NCBI RefSeq assembly: GCF_022132145.1
Contig: NZ_JAJISP010000006.1
Coordinates: 186,001 to 250,000, forward strand
From: Pseudomonas sp. MMS21 TM103
GTDB lineage: Bacteria; Pseudomonadota; Gammaproteobacteria; Pseudomonadales; Pseudomonadaceae
Direction of reading: 5' to 3'
Length of the DNA stretch: 64,000 bases
The notes beneath the pieces are model-generated. The model was not told the origin of the DNA. It ran no database searches and saw only the letters and a list, made by a program, of their open reading frames with translations. The translations under genes and the position numbers were made by a program. Positions 8,648 through 17,151 of the stretch are shown here, one piece after another (positions within the stretch are counted from its first letter, which is position 1; each line of letters opens with the position of its first letter).

Positions 8648-9548
8648 GATAAATCCCCCATAGCAGCAGCAACGCCAGCCACAGCAGCACGCCGCCGTAG
8701 ACCAGATTGAGCGCCCGTTCGATATCCCGCGCCTGCGCCGGCGGGCCCTGGCCCAGTTGCGGGCGCAGGTGTTGTTCGCCGTGATACTCGGCCGCGCCGC
8801 CCAGGCTGACGCCGAGGGCACCGGCACCGGCGGCCATCACCGGGCCGGCATTGGGGCTGTCCCACTGCGGCGCCTGCTGGCGCCAGCAACGCAGGGCCAG
8901 GGCAGTCTTGCCGAGCAGCGCATAGGTCAGCGCCACCAGCCGCGCCGGCAGGTAATTGAGGCCATCGTCGATCTTCGCCGCGGCCCAGCCGAAGCGCTCG
9001 AAGCGTGGATTGCGGTAGCCCCACATGGCGTCCAGGGTATTGCTCAGGCGATAGAGCACCACGCCTGGTGCACCGGCGACGAGAAACCAGAACAACGCGG
9101 CGAACACCGCATCCGAGCCGTTTTCCAACACTGACTCGGTACCCGCGCGGGCCACGCCCGTGGCATCCAGTGCGGCGGTGTTGCGGCTGACCATATAGCC
9201 GACCCGTTCGCGCGCCAGCTGCAGATCGCCCAGGCGCAGGGCCCGGGCCACCGGCTGGGCATGTTCGCCCAGGCTCTGCAAACCGAGGGCGACATAGAGG
9301 GCAAGAACGTCCACCACCCAACCGAATACCGGCACCTGGGCAAGCACGCCGACCAGCAGGGTCAAGGGCAGTACCGCCAAGCACCAGGCGCTGAGCCCAT
9401 GACTGCGCCAGCCACCGCCGCCAGCGTTGCAGCGCTGTTCGATGCGCTCGGCCATGCGCCCGAAGGCCACCAGCGGATGCCAGCCTTTCGTCTCGCCGAA
9501 CACGGCGTCCAGGGCTACACCGGCCACGGCAGCTACTATAAGGCTCAA
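8640..9548 (-). CDS. cbiB: Adenosylcobinamide-phosphate synthase (CbiB/CobD membrane protein)
   Basis: Joins adenosylcobyric acid to aminopropanol phosphate, or aminopropanol, in the inner membrane. The 302-residue protein has several hydrophobic helices and the family blocks VFGETKGWHPLVAFGRMAE, GYMVSRNTAALDATGVARA, ESVLENGSDAVFAALFWFLV and YRLSNTLDAMWGYRN. The start codon is TTG at 9548, with a strong GGAGG 8 bases upstream and an overlap with the stop of the BtuF-like gene. It is commonly named cobD in Pseudomonas annotation. Confidence 0.94.
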   Translation of the reverse strand: MSLIVAAVAGVALDAVFGETKGWHPLVAFGRMAERIEQRCNAGGGGWRSHGLSAWCLAVLPLTLLVGVLAQVPVFGWVVDVLALYVALGLQSLGEHAQPVARALRLGDLQLARERVGYMVSRNTAALDATGVARAGTESVLENGSDAVFAALFWFLVAGAPGVVLYRLSNTLDAMWGYRNPRFERFGWAAAKIDDGLNYLPARLVALTYALLGKTALALRCWRQQAPQWDSPNAGPVMAAGAGALGVSLGGAAEYHGEQHLRPQLGQGPPAQARDIERALNLVYGGVLLWLALLLLWGIYRA

Positions 9549-10342
9549 GCACCCGCCTCCGCGCAGCCACGAATCAGTGCGTGCAACTGGCGTACGCCAT
9601 CGGTCAGGGCGGCCGGGCCGGCCTGGAGGATGTCCGCCGATTTGATTTCAAACAGCTGGCCATTACGCACCGCCGGTATCGTCTGCCAGCCGGGCCGGGC
9701 CAGCACCTGCTCAGGGCGAAAGCGCTTACCACACCAGGAACCGACGATCAGATCAGGGGCACGCCGCACCACTTCGAGCGGGTCGGCGATGATGCGCTGC
9801 TTGGCGCGCTTGCAGGCTCCCAGCTCGGCGAAGCAGTCCTCGCCACCGGCCAGTTCGATCAACTCGCTGACCCAGCCGATGCCGCTGATCAAGGGCTCGT
9901 TCCATTCCTCGAAATACACCCTGGGCCGGCGCGGTAATTGCGCGGCACTGGCGCGAATGCACTCCAGGCCATCCTGCAGCTCGGCGATCAGTCGTTCGGC
10001 GCGGTCGTTGGCATGCACCAGGGCGCCTAGGGTTTCGATCATGCGGTAGGTGCCCGCGATGTCACGCTGGTTGAACAGATGCACTTCCAGCCCTTCGCGC
10101 GCCAGTTCGGCGGCGATATCGGCCTGCAGGTCGCAGTAGCCCAACACCAGATCCGGCTTCACCGCGAGGATCTTGTCGAGCCGCGCCGTGGTGAAACCAC
10201 TGACCTTGGGCTTCTCCTTGCGTGCTTGCGGCGGGCGTACGGTAAAGCCGGAAATCCCCGCGATGCGCTCCTGCTCGCCGAGCAGATAGAGGGTTTCGCA
10301 AGTCTCGGTAGACAGGCAAACGATGCGTTGCGGGCCTTTCAT
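9545..10342 (-). CDS. BtuF-like cobalamin-binding protein without a signal peptide
   Basis: A 265-residue class III solute-binding fold: QRIVCLSTETCETLYLLGEQ, a long helix region, then PRVYFEEWNEPLISGIGW and GGEDCFAELGACKRAKQRII, resembling BtuF/FecB-type binding proteins. The N-terminus MKGPQRIV starts directly at the first beta strand, with no signal sequence. The ATG is fixed by an ATGA overlap with bluB, so a hidden upstream signal is unlikely. No BtuC or BtuD is in the window. The operon points to corrinoid binding, but a cytoplasmic location would make it something other than an ABC-importer receptor, for instance an intracellular corrinoid carrier. That role is inference. Confidence 0.8.
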   Translation of the reverse strand: MKGPQRIVCLSTETCETLYLLGEQERIAGISGFTVRPPQARKEKPKVSGFTTARLDKILAVKPDLVLGYCDLQADIAAELAREGLEVHLFNQRDIAGTYRMIETLGALVHANDRAERLIAELQDGLECIRASAAQLPRRPRVYFEEWNEPLISGIGWVSELIELAGGEDCFAELGACKRAKQRIIADPLEVVRRAPDLIVGSWCGKRFRPEQVLARPGWQTIPAVRNGQLFEIKSADILQAGPAALTDGVRQLHALIRGCAEAGA

Positions 10343-10992
10343 GGCTGGGTTGCTCCCCAAGAATCTTCATACAATAGAGCCCGCAGCGGGCGCGGCTCCG
10401 CCCAGCCCTGCTGCACCAGCATCGGTACGTCATAGAAGGCCGCGACCGGTCCCAGACAGAGCACCGCCAATGGCTTGCTACCGGGCGGCATGCTCAGCAA
10501 TTCGGCCAGCGCTTGCGGCTCGAACAGGGAGACCCAGCCCATGCCCAGCCCCTCGGCGCGGGCGGCGAGCCAGAGATTCTGGATGGCGCAGGCCATCGAC
10601 GCCAGGTCCATTTCCGGCAGGGTGCGACGGCCGAACACATGGGCCTCGCGCCTGTCCATCAAGGCCACCACCAGCAATTCGGCACAGTCGCGAATGCCCT
10701 CGACCTTGAGCCGCATGAATTCATCGCCGCGCTCGCCCAGGGCTTCGGCCGTATGCAACCGCTCCTGCTCCACCAGTTGCTGAATCGACTCGCGCAGCGC
10801 CGGCCGGGTGATGCGAATAAAGCGCCACGGCTGCATCAGGCCGACACTGGGCGCCTGGTGCGCCGCCTCCAACAGGCGCCGCAGCACCTCGGGCTCAACC
10901 CGCCCTGGAGAAAAGTGGCGCATGTCGCGCCGCTCGGCAATGGCGCGGTACACCGCTGCGCGCTCCTCAGGACTAAAGGCCTGCTCGCTCAT
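10339..10992 (-). CDS. bluB: 5,6-dimethylbenzimidazole synthase
   Basis: Oxygen-dependent destruction of reduced FMN to 5,6-dimethylbenzimidazole, the cobalamin lower ligand. The 217-residue nitroreductase-fold protein has ERRDMRHFSPGRVEPEVL, AAHQAPSVGLMQPWRFI, RRTLPEMDLASMACAIQNLW and GLGMGWVSLFEP, characteristic of BluB rather than of generic nitroreductases. The ATG at 10992 overlaps the cobB stop (ATGA), which decides the start over a longer shadow frame. Its presence means the cell can make its own lower base under aerobic conditions. Confidence 0.94.
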   Translation of the reverse strand: MSEQAFSPEERAAVYRAIAERRDMRHFSPGRVEPEVLRRLLEAAHQAPSVGLMQPWRFIRITRPALRESIQQLVEQERLHTAEALGERGDEFMRLKVEGIRDCAELLVVALMDRREAHVFGRRTLPEMDLASMACAIQNLWLAARAEGLGMGWVSLFEPQALAELLSMPPGSKPLAVLCLGPVAAFYDVPMLVQQGWAEPRPLRALLYEDSWGATQP

Positions 10993-12293
10993 GGCTGCTG
11001 GCTCGGGCGGAACAGCGCCGCAGCCGCGACGGGATCGGAGGGTAGATAAAAGTGGATATAGGACGCTGTCAGCCGGCCCAGCCGATAGACCGCCTCGGTA
11101 GTGCGTTTGTAGTTCGGACACTCGCCAAGCGCGATTGGCGCAAGCTCGGTGGTCAGCGCCGAGTGGTGGAAAGTGTGGCCACGCAGGCGCCCTTCCGGCA
11201 GTTCGACTCCCTGCAGGGCCAGGGCGGTCAGGCGCGGTTGCAGGGTCGCTTGCCCAGCCAACAGGCCGAGCATCTGGCCGCTGCTGCCCTGTTTGTCGGT
11301 GAGCTTATTGAGCAGATAAAGCATGCCGCCGCATTCGGCGAGAGTCGGTTTGCCGGCGGCATGGTGTGCGCGGATTGCCTCCGCCATGGCCTGGTTGGCT
11401 TGTAACTGCGCCAGGTGCAACTCGGGGTAGCCGCCAGGCAGGTACAGACTGTCGACCTCGGGCAGCACCTGATCGGTCAGCGGCGAGAAGAACTGCAGAT
11501 CGGCGCCCAGCTCTCCCAGCAGATCCAGATTGGCCTGATAGAGAAAGGCAAAGGCGCTGTCGCGGGCCACGCCGATGCGTACGCCGGACAGCAGGGGCTC
11601 GACATTGCGCGGTTCAGGTACGGCGAACTCGACGGGCGGCGGCAGGCTGACATCGGCACTGGCGACCAGGGCGTCGGCAGCGGCATCCAGGCGCGCATCC
11701 AGGTCACTCAACTCCTCGGCCTGAATCAGGCCCAGATGACGGCTCGGCAACTCGACCGCGGCGCTGCGTGGCAAGGCGCCATACCAGCGGATAGATTCTG
11801 GCAAGGCATCGCGCAATATCTCGCCATGCCGCGCACTGCCAACCCGGTTGCCGAGCACCCCGGAGAACAGTAGATCGGGCTGGAAGCTGGCCAGGCCATG
11901 GGCCAGGGCGCCGAAGGTCTGGGCCATGGCCGAGCCGTCGATTACCGCCAGCACCGGCACGCCGAAGCGCCGGGCCAGGTCGGCCGCCGAGGGGGTGCCG
12001 TCGAACAGGCCCATCACCCCTTCGATCAGAATCAGATCGGCCTCGCCCGCCGCCTCCCAGAGCAGGCGCCGGCTCTCGGCCTCACCGACCATCCACAAAT
12101 CGAGCTGATACACAGGCGCACCGCTGGCACGGGCGAGGATCATCGGGTCGAGAAAATCCGGCCCGCACTTGAACACCCGCACTCGCTTGCCCTGGCGGCT
12201 ATGCAACCGCGCCAGGGCGGCGGTAACCGTGGTCTTGCCCTGGCCCGAGGCCGGGGCGGCGATCAGCAACGCCGGGCAGCTTCTATGGCTCAT
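10989..12293 (-). CDS. cobB: Cobyrinic acid a,c-diamide synthase
   Basis: Amidates the a and c carboxyls of (hydrogeno)byrinic acid using ATP and glutamine. The 434-residue protein has an N-terminal P-loop region (LLIAAPASGQGKTTVTAALA), the block VFKCGPDFLDPMIL, LILIEGVMGLFDGTPSAADLA, and a C-terminal glutamine amidotransferase domain with YLPGGYPELHLAQL, the nucleophile Cys in PTLAECGGMLYL and the late His in ASYIHFYL. It lies 124 bases after cobO, separated by a 17-bp inverted repeat, and overlaps bluB. Not to be confused with the sirtuin also called CobB. Confidence 0.96.
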   Translation of the reverse strand: MSHRSCPALLIAAPASGQGKTTVTAALARLHSRQGKRVRVFKCGPDFLDPMILARASGAPVYQLDLWMVGEAESRRLLWEAAGEADLILIEGVMGLFDGTPSAADLARRFGVPVLAVIDGSAMAQTFGALAHGLASFQPDLLFSGVLGNRVGSARHGEILRDALPESIRWYGALPRSAAVELPSRHLGLIQAEELSDLDARLDAAADALVASADVSLPPPVEFAVPEPRNVEPLLSGVRIGVARDSAFAFLYQANLDLLGELGADLQFFSPLTDQVLPEVDSLYLPGGYPELHLAQLQANQAMAEAIRAHHAAGKPTLAECGGMLYLLNKLTDKQGSSGQMLGLLAGQATLQPRLTALALQGVELPEGRLRGHTFHHSALTTELAPIALGECPNYKRTTEAVYRLGRLTASYIHFYLPSDPVAAAALFRPSQQP

Positions 12294-12313
12294 CGCAGCC
12301 TCCCGTCAGCATC

Positions 12314-12382
12314 GTAGGGTGGATGACGCCTTACCCATCCAGCAGCGACAACGGTGGATGAAAACGGCGTCATCCACCCTAC
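12314..12382. repeat. 17-bp perfect inverted repeat in the cobO-cobB gap
   Basis: The arms GTAGGGTGGATGACGCC (12314-12330) and its exact reverse complement (12366-12382) enclose 35 bases. The GTAGGGTGGAT core recurs in weaker form near 16970 and 19225, so this looks like a dispersed Pseudomonas intergenic repeat rather than a gene-specific site. As RNA it would form a stable stem inside the B12 operon transcript, where it could dampen expression of downstream genes or protect RNA ends. Confidence 0.75.
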
Positions 12383-12417
12383 ACAGCTGCGATCTTTGCA
12401 TGCCTTAAGCGGAAGCA

Positions 12418-13029
12418 TCAGAACTCCACGCCTTTCTGCGCTTTGACGCCGGCCTTGAAGGCATGCTTGACCAGGCTCATCTCGGTGACGGTGTCCGCCG
12501 CCTCGATCATCCCCGGCAAGGCGCCACGGCCAGTCACCACCACGTGTTGCAGCAGTGGCCGGGCCTCGATGTCGGCGAGCACCGTCTCCAGTTCCAGGTA
12601 GCCGTATTTAAGGGCGATATTCAGTTCATCGAGCACCACCAGGCCAATGGCAGGATCACTCAGCAGCTGCGCGGCGACCACCCAGGCCTCACGGGCCTTG
12701 TCGATATCGCGCTGGCGGTCCTGTGTTTCCCAGGTAAAGCCCTCGCCCATGACGTGGTAGCTGACCTCGTCGGGGAAACGGCGGAAGAAGCTCTCCTCGC
12801 CGGTGCTGGCGGCGCCCTTGATGAACTGCACCACGCCGACCTTGATGCCGTGCCCGAGGGCGCGAGCGACCATGCCGAAGGCCGAGCTGCTCTTGCCCTT
12901 GCCGTTGCCGCTATGTACCAGCAGCAGGCCATATTCATCCTGGGCCTGGGCAATTTTCTCGTCGATCAGCGCCTTCTTGCGCGCCATGCGCGCCTTGTGC
13001 CGGGCGTCGCGTTCGCTCGACTCGCTCAT
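12418..13029 (-). CDS. cobO: Cob(I)yrinic acid a,c-diamide adenosyltransferase
   Basis: Transfers the adenosyl group of ATP to Co(I) corrinoids. The 203-residue protein has the P-loop-like HSGNGKGKSSSAFGMVARAL, VGVVQFIKGAASTGEE, LVVLDELNIALKYGYLE and VVTGRGALPGMIEAAD, matching the CobA/CobO family end to end. The start ATG shares one base with the stop of the upstream membrane protein gene (TGATG), indicating coupled translation. In Salmonella nomenclature it is cobA/btuR. Confidence 0.97.
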   Translation of the reverse strand: MSESSERDARHKARMARKKALIDEKIAQAQDEYGLLLVHSGNGKGKSSSAFGMVARALGHGIKVGVVQFIKGAASTGEESFFRRFPDEVSYHVMGEGFTWETQDRQRDIDKAREAWVVAAQLLSDPAIGLVVLDELNIALKYGYLELETVLADIEARPLLQHVVVTGRGALPGMIEAADTVTEMSLVKHAFKAGVKAQKGVEF

Positions 13030-13601
13030 CAGTTCACTTCCTTGTGCTGGCGCAGGCCGACCGTGCCGCGCATACCGACATAGAGCACCACGGCCAGGCC
13101 GACATACAGCGCCAGGTTGCCCAGGTAGCGCGGGTAATAGGCGGCGATGCGCTCGGCCAGCAGGGCCAGGTTCGGCTCCGGGTAGCGCCCGGAGAAGTAC
13201 AGGAAACCGCCGCCGGACAGCAGGTAGGCGACGAAGGCGCTGAGCGCGACGGTCGCCACCAGCAGCGCCAGGCTGTTCAGGCTATCGCGGTGCCAGCCGG
13301 CATACAGGCGGCCACCCAGCCACAGCGCGCCATAGGCCGGCACCAGCAGCCAGTAGGCCGGCGACATGCACCAGTCGCTGACCCCAGCCCACTGGATGGT
13401 GGCGAAATCCAGCAGCGAGGCCTCGATGAACAGCGCCGGGAACACCCAGCGCGGCGTCAGCAGCACGCCGGCGAGGAAGAACACCGCCCAAGAGGCGCTG
13501 GGCAGGTTGACCGAGGCGAAGTGGTGGCCACGGGTCATGGCCAGCAGCGCCGCCAGGGCGAGGCCGATCAGCAGTTGCATGCGGGGGGACAGCTTGAGCA
13601 T
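13029..13601 (-). CDS. btuM: Predicted cobalamin transporter, BtuM-like membrane protein
   Basis: A 190-residue protein with about six hydrophobic segments, lying between btuB and cobO under the same riboswitch. The N-terminal part has TRGHHFASVNLPSASWAVFF and a conserved-looking segment GVSDWCMSPAYWLLVPAY with a single cysteine at residue 78. BtuM proteins are small membrane proteins related to ECF S-components, with a cysteine in an equivalent place (Cys80 in the Thiobacillus protein) that ligates cobalt. The match is from recalled family features, not a search. AGGAGA lies 7 bases before the ATG. Expected role: cobalamin or cobinamide movement across the inner membrane. Confidence 0.72.
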   Translation of the reverse strand: MLKLSPRMQLLIGLALAALLAMTRGHHFASVNLPSASWAVFFLAGVLLTPRWVFPALFIEASLLDFATIQWAGVSDWCMSPAYWLLVPAYGALWLGGRLYAGWHRDSLNSLALLVATVALSAFVAYLLSGGGFLYFSGRYPEPNLALLAERIAAYYPRYLGNLALYVGLAVVLYVGMRGTVGLRQHKEVN

Positions 13602-13652
13602 GGTGGTTCTCCTGGGTAGGGCGCCGGGGTTGGCCCGCCGGCGCCAAATGGG

Positions 13653-15509
13653 TCAAAGCGCCTGGTAGCGCAGGGTCAGGTAGACTGCCTGGCCGGGCTG
13701 GTTATAGCCCTGGGCAGTCTCGTAATCGGCGTCCAGCAGGTTGGCGACGCGGGTCTGCAGGCGCCACTCGGGATCGATGCGGTACTCGCCGCGCAGGTCC
13801 AGGGTGGCGTAGCCGGCCAGTTCCTTGGTGTTGGCCAGGTCGTCGTAGCGCTGGCCCTCGGCGTGCAGGCTGGCGCCGAGGTTGAAGGCGCCGAAGCGGC
13901 GGTCCAGGTCGAGGTTGAACAGCTGCTTGGCGCGGCGCGCCAGCTCGTTGCCGTCGTTGGCCCCGCCGGAGCGATTCTCCGGTTCCATCAGGCTGTAGTT
14001 GGCGTTCCAGTCCCAGCCCAGCAACTGGCTGGCGAGTACCAGTTCCACGCCGCGGATACGCGCCTCATCGACGTTGGCCGGGGCCTTGATGCTGGCGTCG
14101 TAGGCGATCAGGTCGTCGATGCGGGTGCGGAAGGCGTTGACTGCCCAGTGGCCCCAGCCGTGCTGCCCGGCCAGGCCGGCCTCCAGGCTGCGCGAGGTTT
14201 CCGCGTCCAGGTCCGGATTGCCGTAATTGGGGAAAAACAGCTCGTTGAAGGTCGGCGCCTTGAACGCCGTGCCGTAGCTGAGGGTGGCGCGCAGCCAGTC
14301 GGTCAAGGCGTAGCCGTAGCCGAGATTGCCGGTGTCGTGCTGGCCGAACTGCTGGTTGTCGTCGCGGCGCAGCGACAGTTGCCAGTCGTGCGCGCCCTCC
14401 TCGCCGAGGTACTGGACGAAGCCGCCAGTGTTGTCGCGCGAGTCCTCGGCGTAGGCGGTGCTGCCATTGACCTCGTCATGCAGGTAGTCGACGCCCAGGG
14501 TCAGGGTATGACCGGGCGCCAGGCTCAGGTCGTTCTGCCAGCTGGCGCTGTCGCGGCGGCTGTCGAAGCGCGAGTCGAAGGCGCCATCCAGGTAGCCATC
14601 GGACTTGTCCTCGCTGCGCCCGACCTGCAGGGTCACCTGCCAGGACTCGAGCGGGGCGAAACGGGCGCGAGTACCGACCACCCGACTCTCGACATCGGCG
14701 TTGGCGCGAAAACCCGCGGTGCCCTTGCTGTTGACCTGGTCGTAATCGTTGTGCCCGCTGGCCTGCAGCAGGTTGGCGTCCAGTTCCAGGCCGCTGTCGA
14801 AGCGGTAGCCGGCGCTCAGGCTGGCGGAGAGGTTGCGGTAGCCGTCGGCGTCGTCCTCATAGCCGCGGGTGCCTGCCGACTTGACGTTGATGCCGTCGGT
14901 GTCGCTGCTGCTCAGGCCCAAGCTGTACCAGCCTCGATCATTGCCAGCGGAGACCCCGGCGCTGCCGCTGTAGCTGTCGTGGGTGCCGTACCCGGCGGAG
15001 AAGAACGGCGTGGCCTCGCCGCTGCGGCCCTTGCGGGTGAAGATCTGGATCACCCCGCCGATGGCTTCCGAGCCATACAGGCTGGAGCGCGGCCCACGCA
15101 CCACCTCGATTCGCTCGATCAGCTCCAACGGCAGATCCGCCAAGGCCGCGCCCCCAGAGCTGACCGAACCGATCTTGATGCCATCGATAAGCACCAGCAC
15201 ATGGTCGGACTCGCTGCCGCGCATGAACAACGAGGTGTTCTTGCCCGGCCCGCCATTGTTGGCCAGGGACACGCCCGGCACCCGCTTCAGCAGTTCGGGC
15301 ACGGACGTGGCCTGACTTTGCTCGATCTGTACGCGATCGAAGACCATCACCGCGGCCAGACTCTGCTCAGCGGTCTGCGCGGTACGGGTGGCGGTCACCA
15401 CCTGGTCTTGCAGATAAGTACGCTCGGCCGCACTGGCCTGGGAAATACTCGAGACGCCACACAGCAGCAACGCTGCCGGCTGTAGAAGGGACTTGCTCTT
15501 TGTGCTCAT
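13653..15509 (-). CDS. btuB: TonB-dependent vitamin B12 outer-membrane receptor
   Basis: A 618-residue receptor with an N-terminal signal peptide (PAALLLCGVSSISQASA), a TonB box-like start (YLQDQVVTATRTAQTAEQ), a plug domain (SVPELLKRVPGVSLANNGGP, HVLVLIDGIKIGSVSSGGAA, IERIEVVRGPRSSLYGSEAI) and a 22-strand-type barrel ending in aromatic-rich VYLTLRYQAL. The plug motifs and the riboswitch upstream identify it as BtuB. It heads the B12 run and imports corrinoids with TonB energy. The ATG lies about 130 bases downstream of the riboswitch B12 box. Confidence 0.95.
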   Translation of the reverse strand: MSTKSKSLLQPAALLLCGVSSISQASAAERTYLQDQVVTATRTAQTAEQSLAAVMVFDRVQIEQSQATSVPELLKRVPGVSLANNGGPGKNTSLFMRGSESDHVLVLIDGIKIGSVSSGGAALADLPLELIERIEVVRGPRSSLYGSEAIGGVIQIFTRKGRSGEATPFFSAGYGTHDSYSGSAGVSAGNDRGWYSLGLSSSDTDGINVKSAGTRGYEDDADGYRNLSASLSAGYRFDSGLELDANLLQASGHNDYDQVNSKGTAGFRANADVESRVVGTRARFAPLESWQVTLQVGRSEDKSDGYLDGAFDSRFDSRRDSASWQNDLSLAPGHTLTLGVDYLHDEVNGSTAYAEDSRDNTGGFVQYLGEEGAHDWQLSLRRDDNQQFGQHDTGNLGYGYALTDWLRATLSYGTAFKAPTFNELFFPNYGNPDLDAETSRSLEAGLAGQHGWGHWAVNAFRTRIDDLIAYDASIKAPANVDEARIRGVELVLASQLLGWDWNANYSLMEPENRSGGANDGNELARRAKQLFNLDLDRRFGAFNLGASLHAEGQRYDDLANTKELAGYATLDLRGEYRIDPEWRLQTRVANLLDADYETAQGYNQPGQAVYLTLRYQAL

Positions 15510-15639
15510 TACGTTGTTGCTCCGTCGCTCTCACCCGAGCGATAGCCAGGAAAGGCATACGGAGAACGAAGACGGATGAACTGCAGGAACGGCGCAGGCC
15601 ACACGCCTGACAACGCCCTCCGCGATGCCATGGACTGCA

Positions 15640-15825
15640 GCAGGCCGGTCTCCGGGCTTACGAGCGGTGTTATGCAAACACCTCCAGACGCACCTTCCCA
15701 TGCTGAAGCACAGTGGTTAAAAAGCGCTGGTTTGACTCGTCTACCGTTGCGGGGGCAGCGTCGGAATGGTTGGCGTGAACACGCACAACGCACCGACTTC
15801 CCTGTTTCACCCCTCTAGTCCTGAG
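15640..15825 (-). ncRNA. Cobalamin riboswitch upstream of btuB
   Basis: Read on the minus strand, the segment has the conserved blocks in order: GGGAAgtcGGTGcg, GACGCTGCCCCCGCAACGGT, CCACTGtgcttcaGCATGGGAAGGTG and, at 15640-15660, the B12 box AAGCCCGGAGACCGGCCTGC. These are the class I adenosylcobalamin riboswitch landmarks. It should shut down btuB and the downstream cob genes when adenosylcobalamin is plentiful. The 5' boundary is approximate. Confidence 0.96.
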
Positions 15826-16213
15826 GCCTGTTCCATTCATGCGCGCTAATGCGCGGCAGAACGTGGACAGGTCGCAAGGCTGGGGGCACCTGTTGCAAGG
15901 CGCGCAGGGTAGAGGCACAAGCCCCTGGCGTCAACGGATAGCCTGTGCATGCTGTTTTTTGCCCAGCATTCCTCGGGACAGGTTCGGGTTCTACCCCCGT
16001 CGTTAACTGGTTGCGTCGCGGAGGATCAGCACGCAGTGCGGGGTGCGCTTAGCGGGCAGGAGTCGTAATACTTGCCCGGTTTCAGATCGATCGGGTAGTC
16101 CTGGGTCGTGCCCACCGCAGGTCGCCGCCCGATACCCTCGACAGGGTGACACGGCCGAGCCCCTGGCCGCGCGCCCCCAAAATCCTGATCACATGGCACG
16201 CTCCAGATCCGCT
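15826..16213. other. Intergenic region upstream of the B12 riboswitch
   Basis: About 390 bases with no convincing gene. The right part lies downstream of the O-methyltransferase stop. The left part should hold the btuB promoter on the minus strand, but no clear -35/-10 pair was identified. Open frames here are short, or are shadows in other frames. Confidence 0.5.
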
Positions 16214-16876
16214 TCAGCGCTTGCGGCACAGCGTCAGCCCATCGCCCAGCGGCAGCAGCGACAGGTCGAGGCGCTGGTCGTCTTTCAGAGCCAGGTTGAG
16301 GGCCTGGATGGCGCGGGTGTCGGCGCTGTCCGGGTTCTGCTCCAGCACCCGGCCGCTCCAAAGGGTGTTGTCGAACAGAATCAGACCGCCCTGGCGCACC
16401 AGTCGCAGGGCATGCTCCAGATAGGCCGGGTAGTTGGCTTTATCGGCATCGATGAAGATCAGGTCGAAGCTACCCGCCTGCCCTGCGCGCTCAAGCGCGG
16501 CCAGGGTATCCAGGGCCGGCGCCAGGCGTTGTTCGATGCGTTCGCCGAGGCCGGCTTCGCGCCAATAGCGCTCGGCGATGGCATTGTAGTCGCCGGGAAG
16601 ATCGCAGCAGATCATCCGCCCCTCTGCCCCCATGGCCTGAGCCATGCAGAGAGCGCTGTAGCCGGTGAAGGTGCCGACCTCGAGAAGCCGCCTGGCGCCG
16701 GTCAACTGCACCAGCAGCGCCATGAACTGGCCCTGTTCGGGTGCGATTTGCCAGTTGGCATTGGCCAGTTGTGCCGTTTCATCGCGCAGGCGTTTGAGCA
16801 ACGGCGTTTCGCGCAGGGAGACGTCGAGCAGATAGTGGTAAAGGCTGTCGTCGAGCGTAAGGGTGCGGTTGGTCAT
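16214..16876 (-). CDS. SAM-dependent O-methyltransferase (class I, type 3 family)
   Basis: A 220-residue cytosolic methyltransferase related to caffeoyl-CoA/catechol O-methyltransferases. Motif I is LLEVGTFTGYSALCMAQAMG; the acidic post-I end is GRMICCDLPGDY; the metal-binding segment FDLIFIDADKANYPAYLEHA and the later ILFDNTLWSGRVLE match the family. The substrate is unknown. The start at 16876 has AGGAGG 6 bases upstream; the longer frame lacks this. It stands alone between the B12 operon and two NlpC/P60 genes. Confidence 0.9.
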   Translation of the reverse strand: MTNRTLTLDDSLYHYLLDVSLRETPLLKRLRDETAQLANANWQIAPEQGQFMALLVQLTGARRLLEVGTFTGYSALCMAQAMGAEGRMICCDLPGDYNAIAERYWREAGLGERIEQRLAPALDTLAALERAGQAGSFDLIFIDADKANYPAYLEHALRLVRQGGLILFDNTLWSGRVLEQNPDSADTRAIQALNLALKDDQRLDLSLLPLGDGLTLCRKR

Positions 16877-17151
16877 TGGGCCCTCCTGAATTATCCACGC
16901 GCAGGTGCTGGGAAGAGATGCCATCTCGCCTACCCTGCTTGCGGCTGCAAGGCCTGCGGCATCCACCCTACCCAGCTCTCGTAGCGCCTATGTTGATGCA
17001 TAAGCCCCAGGCGGTTGCAGCAAAACCAACCACGGGGCGCGCCTCCTACGAAGCCTGCGCTGCTGGCTGAGTCCGCCCGGATGACATCGGGGTGCCTATC
17101 GACAACCGAGCCAGATTACAGCCGGGCTAGGGAGATGGTCCTACGCCGTCG

